NCBI GenBank assembly: GCA_001464215.1
Contig: LNEZ01000085.1
Location: 16,996 to 80,995 of the forward strand
Length of the DNA: 64,000 nucleotides
Direction of reading: 5' to 3'
DNA from: Rhizobiales bacterium Ga0077548
Lineage (GTDB): Bacteria > Pseudomonadota > Alphaproteobacteria > Rhizobiales > Xanthobacteraceae
In this document: in pieces, positions 8,302 through 17,935 of the stretch
Numbering within the stretch: position 1 is the stretch's first letter
Layout of the letters: each line of letters starts with the position of its first letter
The notes under the pieces: model-generated
Told to the model about the DNA's origin: nothing
Database searches by the model: none
The model's input: only the letters and a program-made list of their open reading frames with translations
Program-made: the position numbers and the translations under genes

Positions 8302-9030
8302 TTAGTGCTCGGCGTAAAGCAGGAACTCGGCATTGCCGTCGCCACCCAGGATCGGTGACGGAATGGTGCCGCGAAGCCGCCAGCCCTGTCTGCCGACCAG
8401 TAATTCTACGCGCTGGCAAACGGCCATGTGGACTTCCGCGTCGCGCACGATCCCCTTCTTCACGTGCTCGCGGCCGGCCTCGAATTGCGGCTTGATCAGC
8501 GCGATCAATTCCGCGTGGGGTGCCGCAAACTGGAGCGCTTTCGGAAGTACGAGCTCGAGCGAGATGAAACTCACGTCGATCACAATCAGCCGCGCTTCAT
8601 TCGGGACGCCGGCATCTTCAAGTTTGCGGATGTCGGTCTGTTCCAAGGATACGACGCGCGGGTCGTGCTTCAGGCGCGGGTGCAGTTGGTCCTTGCCGGT
8701 ATCGACCGCATAAACCTTGGCCGCGCCGCGCGTGAGCAGCACTTCGGTGAAGCCGCCGGTCGAGGCGCCGACATCGAGGCAGGTCTTTCCATGCGGATTC
8801 ACTTTGAAATAATCGAGCGCCGCTTCCAGCTTTAACCCGCCGCGAGAAACGTAAGGATATGCGGGACTTGCACTGATTTCCGCATCTTCCGCGAGGAGTT
8901 GAGACGCCTTACGTACCGAATCACCGGCGGCAGTTACGTTACCCGCCTCGATCGCGGCCTGCGCCTTGGCACGGCTCTCAAACAGGCCGCGCGCGACCAG
9001 CAACTGATCGGCGCGCATCGTTTTTTTCAT
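8302..9030 (-). CDS. tlyA: TlyA family rRNA (cytidine-2'-O)-methyltransferase
   Basis: 242 residues. An S4 RNA-binding domain occupies about 1-65 (MRADQLLVARGLFESRAKAQ, YVSRGGLKLE) and is followed by an FtsJ-type methyltransferase domain with the SAM motif CLDVGASTGGFTEVLL, then DVSFISLE and LIKPQFEAGRE. Family members 2'-O-methylate cytidines in 16S and 23S rRNA; some were described as hemolysins. Nine bases separate it from dxs upstream, so the two are likely one operon. The dxs-tlyA order is common in alphaproteobacteria. Confidence 0.93.
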   Translation of the reverse strand: MKKTMRADQLLVARGLFESRAKAQAAIEAGNVTAAGDSVRKASQLLAEDAEISASPAYPYVSRGGLKLEAALDYFKVNPHGKTCLDVGASTGGFTEVLLTRGAAKVYAVDTGKDQLHPRLKHDPRVVSLEQTDIRKLEDAGVPNEARLIVIDVSFISLELVLPKALQFAAPHAELIALIKPQFEAGREHVKKGIVRDAEVHMAVCQRVELLVGRQGWRLRGTIPSPILGGDGNAEFLLYAEH

Positions 9031-9039
9031 GGAAGCGAT

Positions 9040-10971
9040 TTAGGCGCGGCGCGGCCGAAGAAGACTGGCTTCGTCCTTGCCGAATGCCGAAAGCGCGGAT
9101 GCGACGATGCCCCGCGCGTCGAGGCCCGCCTGCTCGTACATTTTCGCGGGCGTGTCGTGGTCCTGGAAAATATCCGGCAGCACCATCGGGCGGATTTTCA
9201 GGCCGTAATCGAGCGCGCCTTCGCGCGCCAGCAATTCGAGCACGTGGCTGCCGAAACCGCCGACCGAGCCTTCTTCGATCGTAATCAGCACTTCGTGCTC
9301 GCGCGCGAGCCTGAGCACGAGATCGCGGTCGAGCGGCTTTGCGAACCGCGCATCCGCAACGGTCGTCGAAAAACCGAGGGCTGCGAGTTCGTCCGCTGCG
9401 CGCAGACATTCGGAAAGACGCGCGCCGAGCGAGAGGAGCGCGACCTTGTTGCCTTCGCGGATCACGCGGCCCTTGCCGATTTCCAGCGGGACGCCTTCGG
9501 CAGGAATCTGCACGCCCGTGCCCTCGCCGCGCGGAAAACGAAACGCGGACGGGCGGTCGTTAATCGCTGCCGAAGTCGCGACCATGTGCACGAGTTCGGC
9601 TTCGTCCGCCGCCGCCATCACCACCATGTCCGGCAGGCAGGCGAGATAGGCGACATCGAAAGAGCCGGCATGGGTCGCGCCGTCGGCGCCGACAAGACCC
9701 GCACGGTCGATTGCAAAGCGCACCGGCAATTTCTGGATCGCGACATCATGTACGACCTGATCGTAGGCGCGCTGCAGGAAGGTCGAATAAATCGCGGCAA
9801 AGGGCTTATAGCCTTCAGCAGCAAGACCGGCCGCGAACGTCACGGCGTGTTGCTCGGCAATGCCGACGTCGAAGGTGCGCGAGGGAAACGCTTTCCCAAA
9901 AATGTCGAGGCCGGTACCGGACGGCATCGCAGCCGTGATCGCGACGATCTTGTCGTCCTTCTTCGCCTCTTTCACGAGGCTCTCGGCGAAAACTTTGGTG
10001 TAGCTCGGCGCGCTCGCCTTTGATTTTGCTTGCGCGCCAGTCGCGACATCGAACTTCACGACGCCATGATATTTGTCGTCGGAAGCCTCCGCGGGAGCGT
10101 AGCCCTTACCCTTCTGCGTAACCACGTGAACGAGCACCGGACCCGGCTCGTTATCACGCACGTTTTTCAGCACAGGAAGCAGATGATCGAGGTTATGGCC
10201 GTCGATCGGGCCGATGTAACTGAAGCCGAGTTCCTCGAACAGCGTGCCGCCGGTGATATAGCCGCGCCAGTGCTCGATGCCGCGCGTGATCATGTCGTCG
10301 AGGCGTTTCGGCAGTTTCGCGGTGACTTTTTTGCCGGTGGTGCGCAACGCGTTAAAGGTGCGGCCCGAAATCAGACGCGAGAAATAAGCCGACATCGCAC
10401 CGACCGGCGGCGCAATGGACATATCATTGTCGTTCAAGACCACGATCAGACGGCTGCCGGCAGCGCCTGCATTATTCATTGCCTCATAGGCCATGCCGGC
10501 GGACATCGCGCCGTCGCCAATCACGCAAACTACGTTGCGTTGCTCGCGCTTGAGGTCGCGCGCAATCGCCATGCCGAGACCGGCCGAGATCGAAGTGGAC
10601 GCGTGGGCGGCACCGAACGGATCGTATTCGCTCTCGGAGCGCTTGGTGAAGCCGGACAAGCCGCCGCCCATGCGCAGCGTGCGGATGCGGTCGCGGCGCC
10701 CGGTCACGATCTTGTGCGGATAAGCCTGATGGCCGACGTCCCAGATCAGCCGGTCGTGCGGCGTATCGAAAATGTAATGCAACGCGACGGTCAGTTCGAC
10801 CACGCCGAGTCCCGCGCCGAGATGGCCGCCGGTGACGGAGACCGCGTCGATGGTTTCAATACGCAACTCATCCGCAAGCTGGCGCAGCGATGACTCCGGC
10901 AACACACGGAGCTGGTCCGGCGTATCGACGGTATCTAGCAGCGGCGTGCGGGATTTCGGTCGGTCGGTCAT
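9040..10971 (-). CDS. dxs: 1-deoxy-D-xylulose-5-phosphate synthase
   Basis: 643 residues, full length. It condenses pyruvate with glyceraldehyde 3-phosphate using thiamine diphosphate, the entry step of the MEP isoprenoid pathway. H50 (VTGGH) and H81 (DVGHQ) match active-site histidines, [14 protein letters not shown] starts at 120, and the thiamine motif GDGAMSAG is at 152-159. The second half has the transketolase pyrimidine-binding domain ([17 protein letters not shown]) and the C-terminal domain. It sits in a xseB-dxs-tlyA run. ispE at 36 kb and the polyprenyl synthase at 37 kb are later pathway steps in this window. Confidence 0.97.
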   Translation of the reverse strand: MTDRPKSRTPLLDTVDTPDQLRVLPESSLRQLADELRIETIDAVSVTGGHLGAGLGVVELTVALHYIFDTPHDRLIWDVGHQAYPHKIVTGRRDRIRTLRMGGGLSGFTKRSESEYDPFGAAHASTSISAGLGMAIARDLKREQRNVVCVIGDGAMSAGMAYEAMNNAGAAGSRLIVVLNDNDMSIAPPVGAMSAYFSRLISGRTFNALRTTGKKVTAKLPKRLDDMITRGIEHWRGYITGGTLFEELGFSYIGPIDGHNLDHLLPVLKNVRDNEPGPVLVHVVTQKGKGYAPAEASDDKYHGVVKFDVATGAQAKSKASAPSYTKVFAESLVKEAKKDDKIVAITAAMPSGTGLDIFGKAFPSRTFDVGIAEQHAVTFAAGLAAEGYKPFAAIYSTFLQRAYDQVVHDVAIQKLPVRFAIDRAGLVGADGATHAGSFDVAYLACLPDMVVMAAADEAELVHMVATSAAINDRPSAFRFPRGEGTGVQIPAEGVPLEIGKGRVIREGNKVALLSLGARLSECLRAADELAALGFSTTVADARFAKPLDRDLVLRLAREHEVLITIEEGSVGGFGSHVLELLAREGALDYGLKIRPMVLPDIFQDHDTPAKMYEQAGLDARGIVASALSAFGKDEASLLRPRRA

Positions 10972-11066
10972 TGCAGACGAAATATCAGCATTTTTCGAGG
11001 CTTATACAAGGCGAGCCTTGCCGCAGGACAAGCCCTTGGGAGGCTTGGCGCTTCGCGAGGCCGTGT

Positions 11067-11327
11067 TCAATCCTGATCCAGCGGCGTGGAACCCGTGGGC
11101 TTGCCCTTGGCGTCGAGCGCGATCTTCTCGACCCGCGCTTCGGCGTCTTTCAGGAGCACGTCGCAGCGCTTTTTCAGCACCTCGCCACGCTCGTAGATCT
11201 TGATCGAATCTTCGAGCGGAACATTGCCGCTCTCGAGCTTGCCGACAATCTGTTCGAGCTCGGCCATCGCCTTCTCAAAAGGCATCGCGGCGACATCGCC
11301 ATTTGTGTCTTTGGTGTCTTTGGCCAT
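11067..11327 (-). CDS. xseB: Exodeoxyribonuclease VII small subunit
   Basis: 86 residues from the ATG at 11327. The core [41 protein letters not shown] is the XseB signature of a short helical coiled protein that binds the XseA large subunit to form exonuclease VII, which degrades single-stranded DNA. A TTG two codons upstream is possible, but the ATG has a GGAA ribosome site at usable distance. Fifteen bases separate it from the deacetylase-like gene upstream and about 95 from dxs downstream; this gene order is common in Rhizobiales. Confidence 0.95.
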   Translation of the reverse strand: MAKDTKDTNGDVAAMPFEKAMAELEQIVGKLESGNVPLEDSIKIYERGEVLKKRCDVLLKDAEARVEKIALDAKGKPTGSTPLDQD

Positions 11328-11342
11328 TCGCAAAAATTCCGT

Positions 11343-12272
11343 TCAGGCGCGCATCAGCGCGCGGACATGAGCGCCCGCCGAACGGGCGAGCCCTTCCAGA
11401 TCATAGCCGCCTTCGAGGAGAGAGACGACCCTGCCTTTGGCGTGCTTGTCGGCGAGATCCATCAGCTTGCTGGTGACCCAGGCAAAATCCTCTTCAACGA
11501 GATTGAGGTTCGCCAGCGGATCGTTCCTGTGCGCGTCGAAGCCCGCCGAGATCACGACCAGATCGGGCTGGAAATTATTGATGCGCGGTAGGATCACGCT
11601 CTCGAAGGCCTCCCTGAACTGGGTACCGCCGTCGCCGGAGGAAAGCGGTGCATTCACGATGGTGTTCTGCGCGCCGGTTTCGTTCTTCGCGCCGGTGCCG
11701 GGGTAAAGCGGCATCTGGTGCGTGGATGAATAGAGCACTGTCGGGTCGTTCCAGAAAATATCCTGTGTGCCGTTGCCGTGGTGTACGTCGAAGTCGATAA
11801 TCGCGACACGCTCGGCGCCGTGCTTTTTCTGTGCGTGGCGCGCGGCAATCGCGGCGTTGTTAAAAAAACAAAACCCCATCGGCGTCGCGGTCTCGGCGTG
11901 ATGGCCCGGCGGGCGCATCATGACGAAGGCATTGCTCGCTTTGCCATTGAACACTTCATCGACGGCGTAGATTCCGCCGCCGACCGCGCGCATGATCGGC
12001 TCCCAGCTTTTTGCGGAAAGCACCGTGTCGCCGTCGATCCGCACCGCGCCTTCTTCGGGCACGACTTCGCGCAGCTTCTCGGCATATTCCATCGGATGCG
12101 CGAGCGAGACCGCGTCTAACGGCGCCAGCGGCGCTTCCTCGCGCGCGAGCATCGAATAAGCCGCTCTGCCGAACTCTTCGTTCAGCGCACGAATGCGGTC
12201 CGCCCGCTCGGGATGGCCGAGCGGGGTTGCGTGATTGAGCGCGGAAGGATGCGTGAGTAAGAGCGTGGTCAT
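11343..12272 (-). CDS. Histone deacetylase family protein (acetylpolyamine amidohydrolase-like)
   Basis: 309 residues. A zinc hydrolase of the arginase/deacetylase fold: RPPGHHAE at 120-127 gives the tandem active-site histidines H124 and H125; zinc ligands are D162 and H164 in DFDVHHGNGT and D246 in SAGFDAHRNDP. Bacterial members deacetylate acetylpolyamines, small amides or protein lysines; the substrate cannot be told here. It heads the minus-strand run with xseB, dxs and tlyA. Confidence 0.92.
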   Translation of the reverse strand: MTTLLLTHPSALNHATPLGHPERADRIRALNEEFGRAAYSMLAREEAPLAPLDAVSLAHPMEYAEKLREVVPEEGAVRIDGDTVLSAKSWEPIMRAVGGGIYAVDEVFNGKASNAFVMMRPPGHHAETATPMGFCFFNNAAIAARHAQKKHGAERVAIIDFDVHHGNGTQDIFWNDPTVLYSSTHQMPLYPGTGAKNETGAQNTIVNAPLSSGDGGTQFREAFESVILPRINNFQPDLVVISAGFDAHRNDPLANLNLVEEDFAWVTSKLMDLADKHAKGRVVSLLEGGYDLEGLARSAGAHVRALMRA

Positions 12273-12294
12273 TGTCTAGTTTTCTTGCCCGATA

Positions 12295-13170
12295 TTAGCC
12301 TGCTGCTTTGAGCGGAGCCAAGCTCACGCCCGCGGGCGCAGGAATATTGTCGGGAACAAAAAAGTCCACCTGCAAGGACTGCGCGGGATTGACGCGATAT
12401 TTGTCGAAATCGCCGATCCCCTCGCCTGCAAGGAAATTGTCGTCGATCAGAAAGTTCCCGGAAAATTCGCGTGACGGCTTCTCGAAAATGCGCACGGCGG
12501 CATCGGCGAGAATGTCCGGCGTGCGGCTCCGCTGCATCAGCGCATCGCCGCCAAGCAGATTATTCACCGCCGCGGTCGCAATCGTGGTGCGCGGCCAGAG
12601 CGCGTTGACCGCAATGCCCTTCGACTTCAGTTCGCCGGAAAGGCCGAGCACGACGAGGCTCATGCCGTATTTCGCCATGGTGTAGCCGGTGTGCGGCGCA
12701 AACCACTTCTGCTGCATATCGAGCGGCGGCGACATCATCAGGATATGCGGGTTCTTCGCTTTTTCCAGAAATGGGATTGCGAATTTCGAGACGACGAACG
12801 TGCCGCGCGTATTGATCTGATGCATCAGATCGAAGCGCTTCATGTCGAGTTGCGTTGTGGGGAGCAACTGGATCGCGCTCGCATTGTTGATGACAATGTC
12901 GATACCGCCGAACTTGTCGGCAGTTTTCTTCATTGCTTCGTTGACATTCACTTCGTCGCGCACGTCCACCACTAGCGGCAGCGCCTTGCCGCCAGCCTTC
13001 TCGATTTCTTCCGCGGCGGAATGAATCGTGCCCGGCAGTTTCGGATGCGGCGTATCGGTTTTCGCTGCGACCGCGATGTTCGCGCCGTCTTTCGCGGCTT
13101 TCAGCGCAATCGCAAGACCGATGCCGCGCGAGGCGCCGGTGATGAAAAGCGTTTTACCCTTGAGCGACAT
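12295..13170 (-). CDS. SDR family NAD(P)-dependent oxidoreductase (HSDL2-like)
   Basis: 291 residues, classical short-chain dehydrogenase: cofactor loop TGASRGIG at 11-18, NNAS at 95-98, and catalytic S147, Y163 and K167 (TGYTMAK). The sequence after the active site (GLSGELKSKGIAVNALWPRTTIATAAVNNLLGG) and the C-terminal extension resemble the SCP2/hydroxysteroid dehydrogenase-like protein 2 group, often near fatty acid oxidation genes. It lies nine bases downstream of the acyl-CoA dehydrogenase, suggesting shared lipid or acyl-CoA metabolism. The substrate is unknown. Confidence 0.9.
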   Translation of the reverse strand: MSLKGKTLFITGASRGIGLAIALKAAKDGANIAVAAKTDTPHPKLPGTIHSAAEEIEKAGGKALPLVVDVRDEVNVNEAMKKTADKFGGIDIVINNASAIQLLPTTQLDMKRFDLMHQINTRGTFVVSKFAIPFLEKAKNPHILMMSPPLDMQQKWFAPHTGYTMAKYGMSLVVLGLSGELKSKGIAVNALWPRTTIATAAVNNLLGGDALMQRSRTPDILADAAVRIFEKPSREFSGNFLIDDNFLAGEGIGDFDKYRVNPAQSLQVDFFVPDNIPAPAGVSLAPLKAAG

Positions 13171-13179
13171 GACGACTCC

Positions 13180-14946
13180 TTACGCGACCATGATTGAATC
13201 GGTGTACGATACGGAAGCCGCACCTTCGGTAACGGTAAGCTCCAAACCCTCGGCTTGCGTGCAAAGATTTTCCGCGAAGAAGCGCGCGATTGCGACGCGG
13301 GCTGCTGGCTTGCCTTCCATACGTTCCGCGAGTGCCGCTTGCGCCAGATAAGCGCCGCCGGACGCAAGACCGAACAGCTTCTGATAGGGGGTCGCGCCCG
13401 CCAGCGCTTCGGCCTGATCGCGGTTCATCGCCTCGAGCATATATTTCGTCGCGCGCTCCAAGGCGTCGAGCGCTTCGTTCAGGCGCTGTGCGGTTTTGCC
13501 GAAGGCCGGATCGTTAGACTTTGCGACTTCGCTCGCCGTGTTGCGGTATTCGGCAAGCACGCGCTTAAACGTCTCACCGCCGCTCTGGCCGATCTTGCGG
13601 CCAACCAAGTCAATGGCCTGAATGCCGTTGGTGCCTTCATAAATCGCGAGGATTCGCGCGTCGCGCATATGCTGCGCAGCACCTGTTTCTTCGATGAACC
13701 CCATGCCGCCATGCACCTGCACGCCGAGGGACGCGACTTCGCTGCCCACGTCGGTCGAGAAAGACTTCGCAACCGGCGTGAGCAGGCTCGCTTCTTCGTA
13801 CGCCGCCTGCTTTGCCGCCGGGTCACTCGTATTGTTCGCGCGGTCCAACGCGGAAGCCGTACGGAGACAAATCGCACGCGAAGCATTGGTCAGTGCACGC
13901 ATGGTCATCAGCATCCGCTTCACGTCCGGATGTTCGCCGATAGGGCTCAGATCTTTTGCGCCCGGCGCCTTGCCCTGCTTGCGGTCGTGCGAGAATTGCA
14001 ATGCCTGCTGCGTCGCGCGCTCGGCAATCGCGACGCCCTGCACGCCGACGCCGAGGCGGGCGTTGTTCATGATCGTGAACATACAGGCGAGACCTTTGTT
14101 CTCCTCGCCGATCAGCCAGCCGGTCGAGCCGCCTTCGTCGCCATGAACCATGACGCAGGTCGGCGAGCCATGCAGGCCGAGCTTGTGTTCGATCGATGCG
14201 CAATACACGTCGTTACGCGGCCCAAGCGTGCCGTCCTTGTTCACGAGAAACTTCGGCACGAGAAAAAGCGAAAGACCTTTCGTGCCCGCAGGCGCGTCAT
14301 TCATCCGCGCCAGCACGAAGTGAACGATGTTGTCGGTCAGATCGTGCTCGCCGTAGGTGATGAAAATCTTGGTGCCGGAAATCTTGTAGGTGCCGTCAGG
14401 CTGTTTCACGGCCTTGGTGCGGAGGTTCGAGAGGTCCGAACCCGCGTGCGGCTCGGTGAGCTGCATGGTGCCGGTCCATTCGCCGCTCGTCATTTTCGCC
14501 AGATAGATGTCTTTCAATTCCTTCGAGCCATGCGCCTCGAGTGCGTCCGCTGCGGCGACCGTAAGCAGCGGACAAATTCCGAACGACATCGCCGCCGCGT
14601 TCCAGAACTCGCCGACGGCCGTGCTGACAACCATCGGCAATCCCTGCCCGCCATACTCGACGGGGCCGCCAAGGCTGCTCCAGCCGGCGGCGGTCCAATC
14701 GCGATAGGTCTCTTTCCAGCCCGCCGGGGTTATGACCACACCGTCTTTGAGCTTCGGGCCGATCTGGTCACCGACACGATTAAGCGGGGCAATCCGCTCG
14801 GAGGCGAACTTTCCCGCCTCCTCCAGCACCGACTGCACCAGATCGAGCGAGAGATCGGCCTGCGCGCCTTTGCCTGCGATGTCGTTCAGGCTGGTGCAAT
14901 GCTCCATGAAGAAGAGCGTCTCGGAAACCGGCGCGCGATAGGTCAT
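13180..14946 (-). CDS. Acyl-CoA dehydrogenase, long DmdC-like form
   Basis: 588 residues, longer than typical acyl-CoA dehydrogenases because of a C-terminal helical extension, as in the DmdC (3-methylmercaptopropionyl-CoA dehydrogenase)-like group. The FAD/substrate region has MQLTEPHAGSDL at 161-172 and ISGTKIFITYGEHDL. The catalytic base is E437 in AIYEGTNGIQAIDLVGRK. A 15-base-earlier ATG exists, but the ATG at 14946 has a GGGGAG ribosome site at ideal spacing. It is followed by the SDR gene. Group membership does not prove activity on methylmercaptopropionyl-CoA; medium or branched acyl-CoA oxidation is equally likely. Confidence 0.92.
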   Translation of the reverse strand: MTYRAPVSETLFFMEHCTSLNDIAGKGAQADLSLDLVQSVLEEAGKFASERIAPLNRVGDQIGPKLKDGVVITPAGWKETYRDWTAAGWSSLGGPVEYGGQGLPMVVSTAVGEFWNAAAMSFGICPLLTVAAADALEAHGSKELKDIYLAKMTSGEWTGTMQLTEPHAGSDLSNLRTKAVKQPDGTYKISGTKIFITYGEHDLTDNIVHFVLARMNDAPAGTKGLSLFLVPKFLVNKDGTLGPRNDVYCASIEHKLGLHGSPTCVMVHGDEGGSTGWLIGEENKGLACMFTIMNNARLGVGVQGVAIAERATQQALQFSHDRKQGKAPGAKDLSPIGEHPDVKRMLMTMRALTNASRAICLRTASALDRANNTSDPAAKQAAYEEASLLTPVAKSFSTDVGSEVASLGVQVHGGMGFIEETGAAQHMRDARILAIYEGTNGIQAIDLVGRKIGQSGGETFKRVLAEYRNTASEVAKSNDPAFGKTAQRLNEALDALERATKYMLEAMNRDQAEALAGATPYQKLFGLASGGAYLAQAALAERMEGKPAARVAIARFFAENLCTQAEGLELTVTEGAASVSYTDSIMVA

Positions 14947-15024
14947 GTTTACTCCCCGCATTTTTAAGGCCGCGCTTGAGCTTCGCGCGCCACAAGGCCA
15001 TACCGGCCCGTCATTAGAATTACA

Positions 15025-16029
15025 GTGGCCAAGGCAGCCGGACCCGTCAACGTGAGCCGCGACAGCACCGAGAAAGACACGCGAATTCTGCGCGCAAACG
15101 CTGCGGCAATCGCAGACGCCGGCGAGGTTTTGCGCGCGGGCGGGCTAGCAGCCTTTCCGACCGAAACCGTCTATGGGCTCGGGGCGCGGGCCGACGATCC
15201 GCACGCAGTCGCGGCACTCTATGCAGCGAAGGGACGGCCCTCGTTCAATCCGCTGATCGCGCACGTAGCCAGCCTAGCGGCAGCAAAGCGGCTCGGCAGT
15301 TTTCCGGATGCAGCGCTGAATCTTGCCGACAAGTTCTGGCCGGGACCGCTGACAATCGTCGTGAAAGCAACGTCGAATGAATCCGTCTGCGAACTCGCCC
15401 GCGCAGGCCTCGATACGGTCGCGGTCCGCGTGCCCTCGCATGAAGTGGCGCGAGCGCTGCTCGCAGCCGTCGATTTCGCCATCGTCGCGCCAAGCGCCAA
15501 CCGCTCCGGTCATGTTTCGCCCACCACCGCGCAACACGTCGCCGACGATCTGGGCGGAAAGCTGGATATCATTCTCGATGGCGGGCCAAGCCAGGGCGGC
15601 ATCGAATCCACCATCGTCGATTTCTCGGGTGGGACTCCGCGCCTGCTTCGCAGCGGCGGGATTGCACGAAACGAAATTGAGAATTTTACCGGGCCGCTTG
15701 CCGCCGCGAATAAAGATGAAGTTTCCGCGCCGGGGATGATGGCGTCGCACTATGCGCCGAAAGCCAAACTCCGGCTCGATGCTTCAGGCGCGAATGCAAG
15801 CGAAGCCTATCTTGCGTTTGGCCCTATCCCTGCTGCCGCGCAAGACGCGAAGAAAATCATGAATCTCTCCAGCGGTGGAAATCTCACGGAAGCCGCCGCC
15901 AATCTTTACGCTTATCTTCGTGCGCTCGATGCGAGCAGCGTAGAGGGAATTGCGATCGCCCCCATTCCGGGCGAAGGTTTGGGCGAAGCCATCCGGGACC
16001 GGCTCGCGCGGGCCGCAGCGCCGAAATGA
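15025..16029 (+). CDS. L-threonylcarbamoyladenylate synthase (Sua5 type)
   Basis: 334 residues: an N-terminal YrdC domain (about 25-215; GGLAAFPTETVYGLGARADD, AKGRPSFNPLIAHV, VRVPSH, SANRSGHVSPTTA) and a C-terminal Sua5 domain (SAPGMMASHYAPKAKLRL). It makes threonylcarbamoyl-AMP from threonine, bicarbonate and ATP for the t6A modification of ANN-decoding tRNAs. The start is a GTG with a weak ribosome site; no better upstream start is visible. Its stop overlaps the next gene start by four bases (ATGA), implying translational coupling. Confidence 0.94.
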   Translation: MAKAAGPVNVSRDSTEKDTRILRANAAAIADAGEVLRAGGLAAFPTETVYGLGARADDPHAVAALYAAKGRPSFNPLIAHVASLAAAKRLGSFPDAALNLADKFWPGPLTIVVKATSNESVCELARAGLDTVAVRVPSHEVARALLAAVDFAIVAPSANRSGHVSPTTAQHVADDLGGKLDIILDGGPSQGGIESTIVDFSGGTPRLLRSGGIARNEIENFTGPLAAANKDEVSAPGMMASHYAPKAKLRLDASGANASEAYLAFGPIPAAAQDAKKIMNLSSGGNLTEAAANLYAYLRALDASSVEGIAIAPIPGEGLGEAIRDRLARAAAPK

Positions 16030-17480
16030 AGAAGAAAACCGCCAGAGTTTCGAGCGAGGCAACGCTTTCGCGCTTCGTCAAAATCGTCGGCGAGAAGAAT
16101 GCGGTTCGCGGCGAGGACATGACGCCGTATTTACGCGAGCAGCGCGATCTCTATCGCGGCAAAGCGGCAATCGTCTTGAAGCCTGCGAACACGGAAGAGG
16201 TCGCGAAGATTCTCGCGCTTGCCGACAAGACGAAGACCGCGATCGTCCCGCAAGGCGGCAACACCGGCCTCGTCGGCGGGCAGACCTCGTTCGACAAGAA
16301 CGCGATCATCGTCTCGACCGCGCGCATGAACAGAATCCGCGAAGTCGATGCGAATTCCAATACGATGACCGTCGAGAGCGGCGTGATTTTACAAAACGCG
16401 CAGGAAGCGGCGGCGAAAGTTGAACGGCTTTTTCCGCTCTCGCTCGGCGCGGAAGGAAGCTGCACCATCGGCGGCAATCTTTCGACCAATGCCGGGGGCA
16501 CGCAGGTGCTGGCTTACGGCAATGCGCGCGATCTCGTACTCGGAATCGAGGTCGTGCTCGCAGGCGGGAAAATCCTGCGCGGACTTCGCAAGCTGAAAAA
16601 AGACAATACCGGCTACGACCTGCGCCATCTGTTCATGGGCGCGGAAGGTACGCTCGGCATCATCACCGCTGCGGTGCTGAAACTGTTTCCTGCGCCGCGC
16701 GCGATCTCGACCGCATGGATCGGCGTATCTTCGCCGGAAGCAGCACTTTCGCTACTCAATCTCGCGCTCGCGCGTGCCGGCACTTCGCTGACCAGTTTTG
16801 AAATCATGCCGCGCATCGCGCTCGAGTTCGACCTGCGGCACTTGCCCGGTGCGCGAGACCCGCTTGGCAGCCCTTATCCGTGGTATGTGCTCGCGGAAAT
16901 TTTCGGCGACGACGAGACGCGCACGCGCGAACTGATGGAGTCGCTGCTTGCCGGCGGGATGGAGCAAGGGCTCGTTCCCGACGCCACGATTTCAGAGAGC
17001 CGAGAGCAGCGAAATCAACTCTGGAAACTCCGTACTGCGATGTCCGACGTGCAAAAGCCGGAAGGCGGCTCGATCAAGCACGACATTTCTGTGCCGGTCT
17101 CATCCGTTCCTGCTTTCGTCAAAGAAGCTACCGCGAAGGTAGAACAGATGATCCCCGGTGCGCGCGTGGTCGCGTTCGGCCATCTCGGCGACGGCAATCT
17201 GCACTACAACGTGAGCCAGCCCGTCGGCGCCGACAAAGCGAAATTCATGGCGAAGTGGGAAGCCGTGAACGATGCCGTGCACACCATCGTCACAAAATAC
17301 GAAGGCTCGATTTCCGCCGAACACGGCATCGGTCTGCTCAAACGCGACCTGCTCGCGAAAGCCAAAGACCCGGTCGCGCTTTCCGTGATGCACGCAATCA
17401 AGAAGGCGCTCGATCCGAACGGCATCCTCAATCCCGGCAAGGTGCTGCGCTGGAAAGTGCCCGGCGGGAGGAAATCATAG
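16026..17480 (+). CDS. FAD-binding oxidoreductase (D-2-hydroxyglutarate/D-lactate dehydrogenase-like)
   Basis: 484 residues of the vanillyl-alcohol-oxidase flavoprotein superfamily. The FAD domain covers about 45-225 (PQGGNTGLVGGQTS, GAEGSCTIGGNLSTNAGG, GYDLRHLFMGAEGTLGIIT). The C-terminal half carries FGHLGDGNLHYNVSQP and SAEHGIGLLKRD, the metal and substrate motifs of D-2-hydroxyacid dehydrogenases. D-2-hydroxyglutarate is the most common substrate for this arrangement, D-lactate or glycolate less so. It is coupled to the Sua5 gene upstream by a four-base overlap and runs into the NUDIX gene downstream. Confidence 0.92.
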   Translation: MKKKTARVSSEATLSRFVKIVGEKNAVRGEDMTPYLREQRDLYRGKAAIVLKPANTEEVAKILALADKTKTAIVPQGGNTGLVGGQTSFDKNAIIVSTARMNRIREVDANSNTMTVESGVILQNAQEAAAKVERLFPLSLGAEGSCTIGGNLSTNAGGTQVLAYGNARDLVLGIEVVLAGGKILRGLRKLKKDNTGYDLRHLFMGAEGTLGIITAAVLKLFPAPRAISTAWIGVSSPEAALSLLNLALARAGTSLTSFEIMPRIALEFDLRHLPGARDPLGSPYPWYVLAEIFGDDETRTRELMESLLAGGMEQGLVPDATISESREQRNQLWKLRTAMSDVQKPEGGSIKHDISVPVSSVPAFVKEATAKVEQMIPGARVVAFGHLGDGNLHYNVSQPVGADKAKFMAKWEAVNDAVHTIVTKYEGSISAEHGIGLLKRDLLAKAKDPVALSVMHAIKKALDPNGILNPGKVLRWKVPGGRKS

Positions 17481-17884
17481 AAACCATTTTCGCCGCGAGT
17501 GCCGCGATCTTTCGCGCCGACGGAAAGGTCCTGCTCGCGAAGCGAACCAAGCCGCCGTTCCAATGGAGTTTCCCCGGCGGCGCGCTCGAGCCCGGCGAAA
17601 GCGCGGAAGCGGCTGCCATTCGCGAGGCAAGAGAGGAAGTGTCGGCCGAAATCGAAATCATCGGACAGGCCGGCACGCGCGAATTCTTACTTGCGGAGAC
17701 AAACCAGCGCTACGTGATTTCGGTGTTCGCAGCGCGGCTAGTTGAGGGCGAGCCGCAGGCCGGACCGGAAGCGAGCAAAATCGCCTGGTTCGATGTCGCG
17801 GAGATCGCGGCGCTCGATACGACCGAAAAACTTGCCGACTACGCAGCGCTTGCGCAGCGGCTGTTCCTCGCCGCGAAAGCATAA
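17477..17884 (+). CDS. NUDIX hydrolase without a standard start codon
   Basis: About 135 residues of complete NUDIX fold: IFAASAAIFRADGKVLLAKR, WSFPGGALEPGES, and a NUDIX box G-x5-E-x7-REAREEVSA (the final Gly of the consensus is Ser). Such enzymes cleave nucleoside diphosphates linked to another moiety. No ATG, GTG or TTG lies in frame near the domain. The nearest upstream standard start, at 16880, would put about 200 residues of antisense-like sequence over the oxidase gene. A GGGAGGA ribosome site at 17466-17472 sits just before in-frame ATC (17474) and ATA (17477), overlapping the oxidase TAG; ATT at 17486 is another option. I mark 17477 as the likeliest start; the gene could also be start-less. 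Confidence 0.7.
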   Translation: METIFAASAAIFRADGKVLLAKRTKPPFQWSFPGGALEPGESAEAAAIREAREEVSAEIEIIGQAGTREFLLAETNQRYVISVFAARLVEGEPQAGPEASKIAWFDVAEIAALDTTEKLADYAALAQRLFLAAKA

Positions 17885-17935
17885 TTGCGCGTTTCGCTTG
17901 CGGGGCTTTCCGAAGCGGCGCATATCGCGAAAGTG

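Noticed and set aside
10972..11066. Possible third palindromic element in the xseB-dxs gap
   Set aside because: Short G+C-rich words recur (GGCGAGCC, GAGGCC), but I could not find a stem of convincing length or a match to either repeat family.
13255..14967. Long plus-strand open frame opposite the acyl-CoA dehydrogenase
   Set aside because: Its translation is Arg/Ala/His-rich with no family motif, and it mirrors a well-supported gene; high G+C leaves antisense frames open by chance. The same applies to 34542-36209 and 26946-28400 on the plus strand.
16880..17476. N-terminal extension of the NUDIX gene to a GTG at 16880
   Set aside because: The added 200 residues lie over the oxidase gene in another frame, are Arg/His-rich and not protein-like; only the part after the oxidase stop has NUDIX features.
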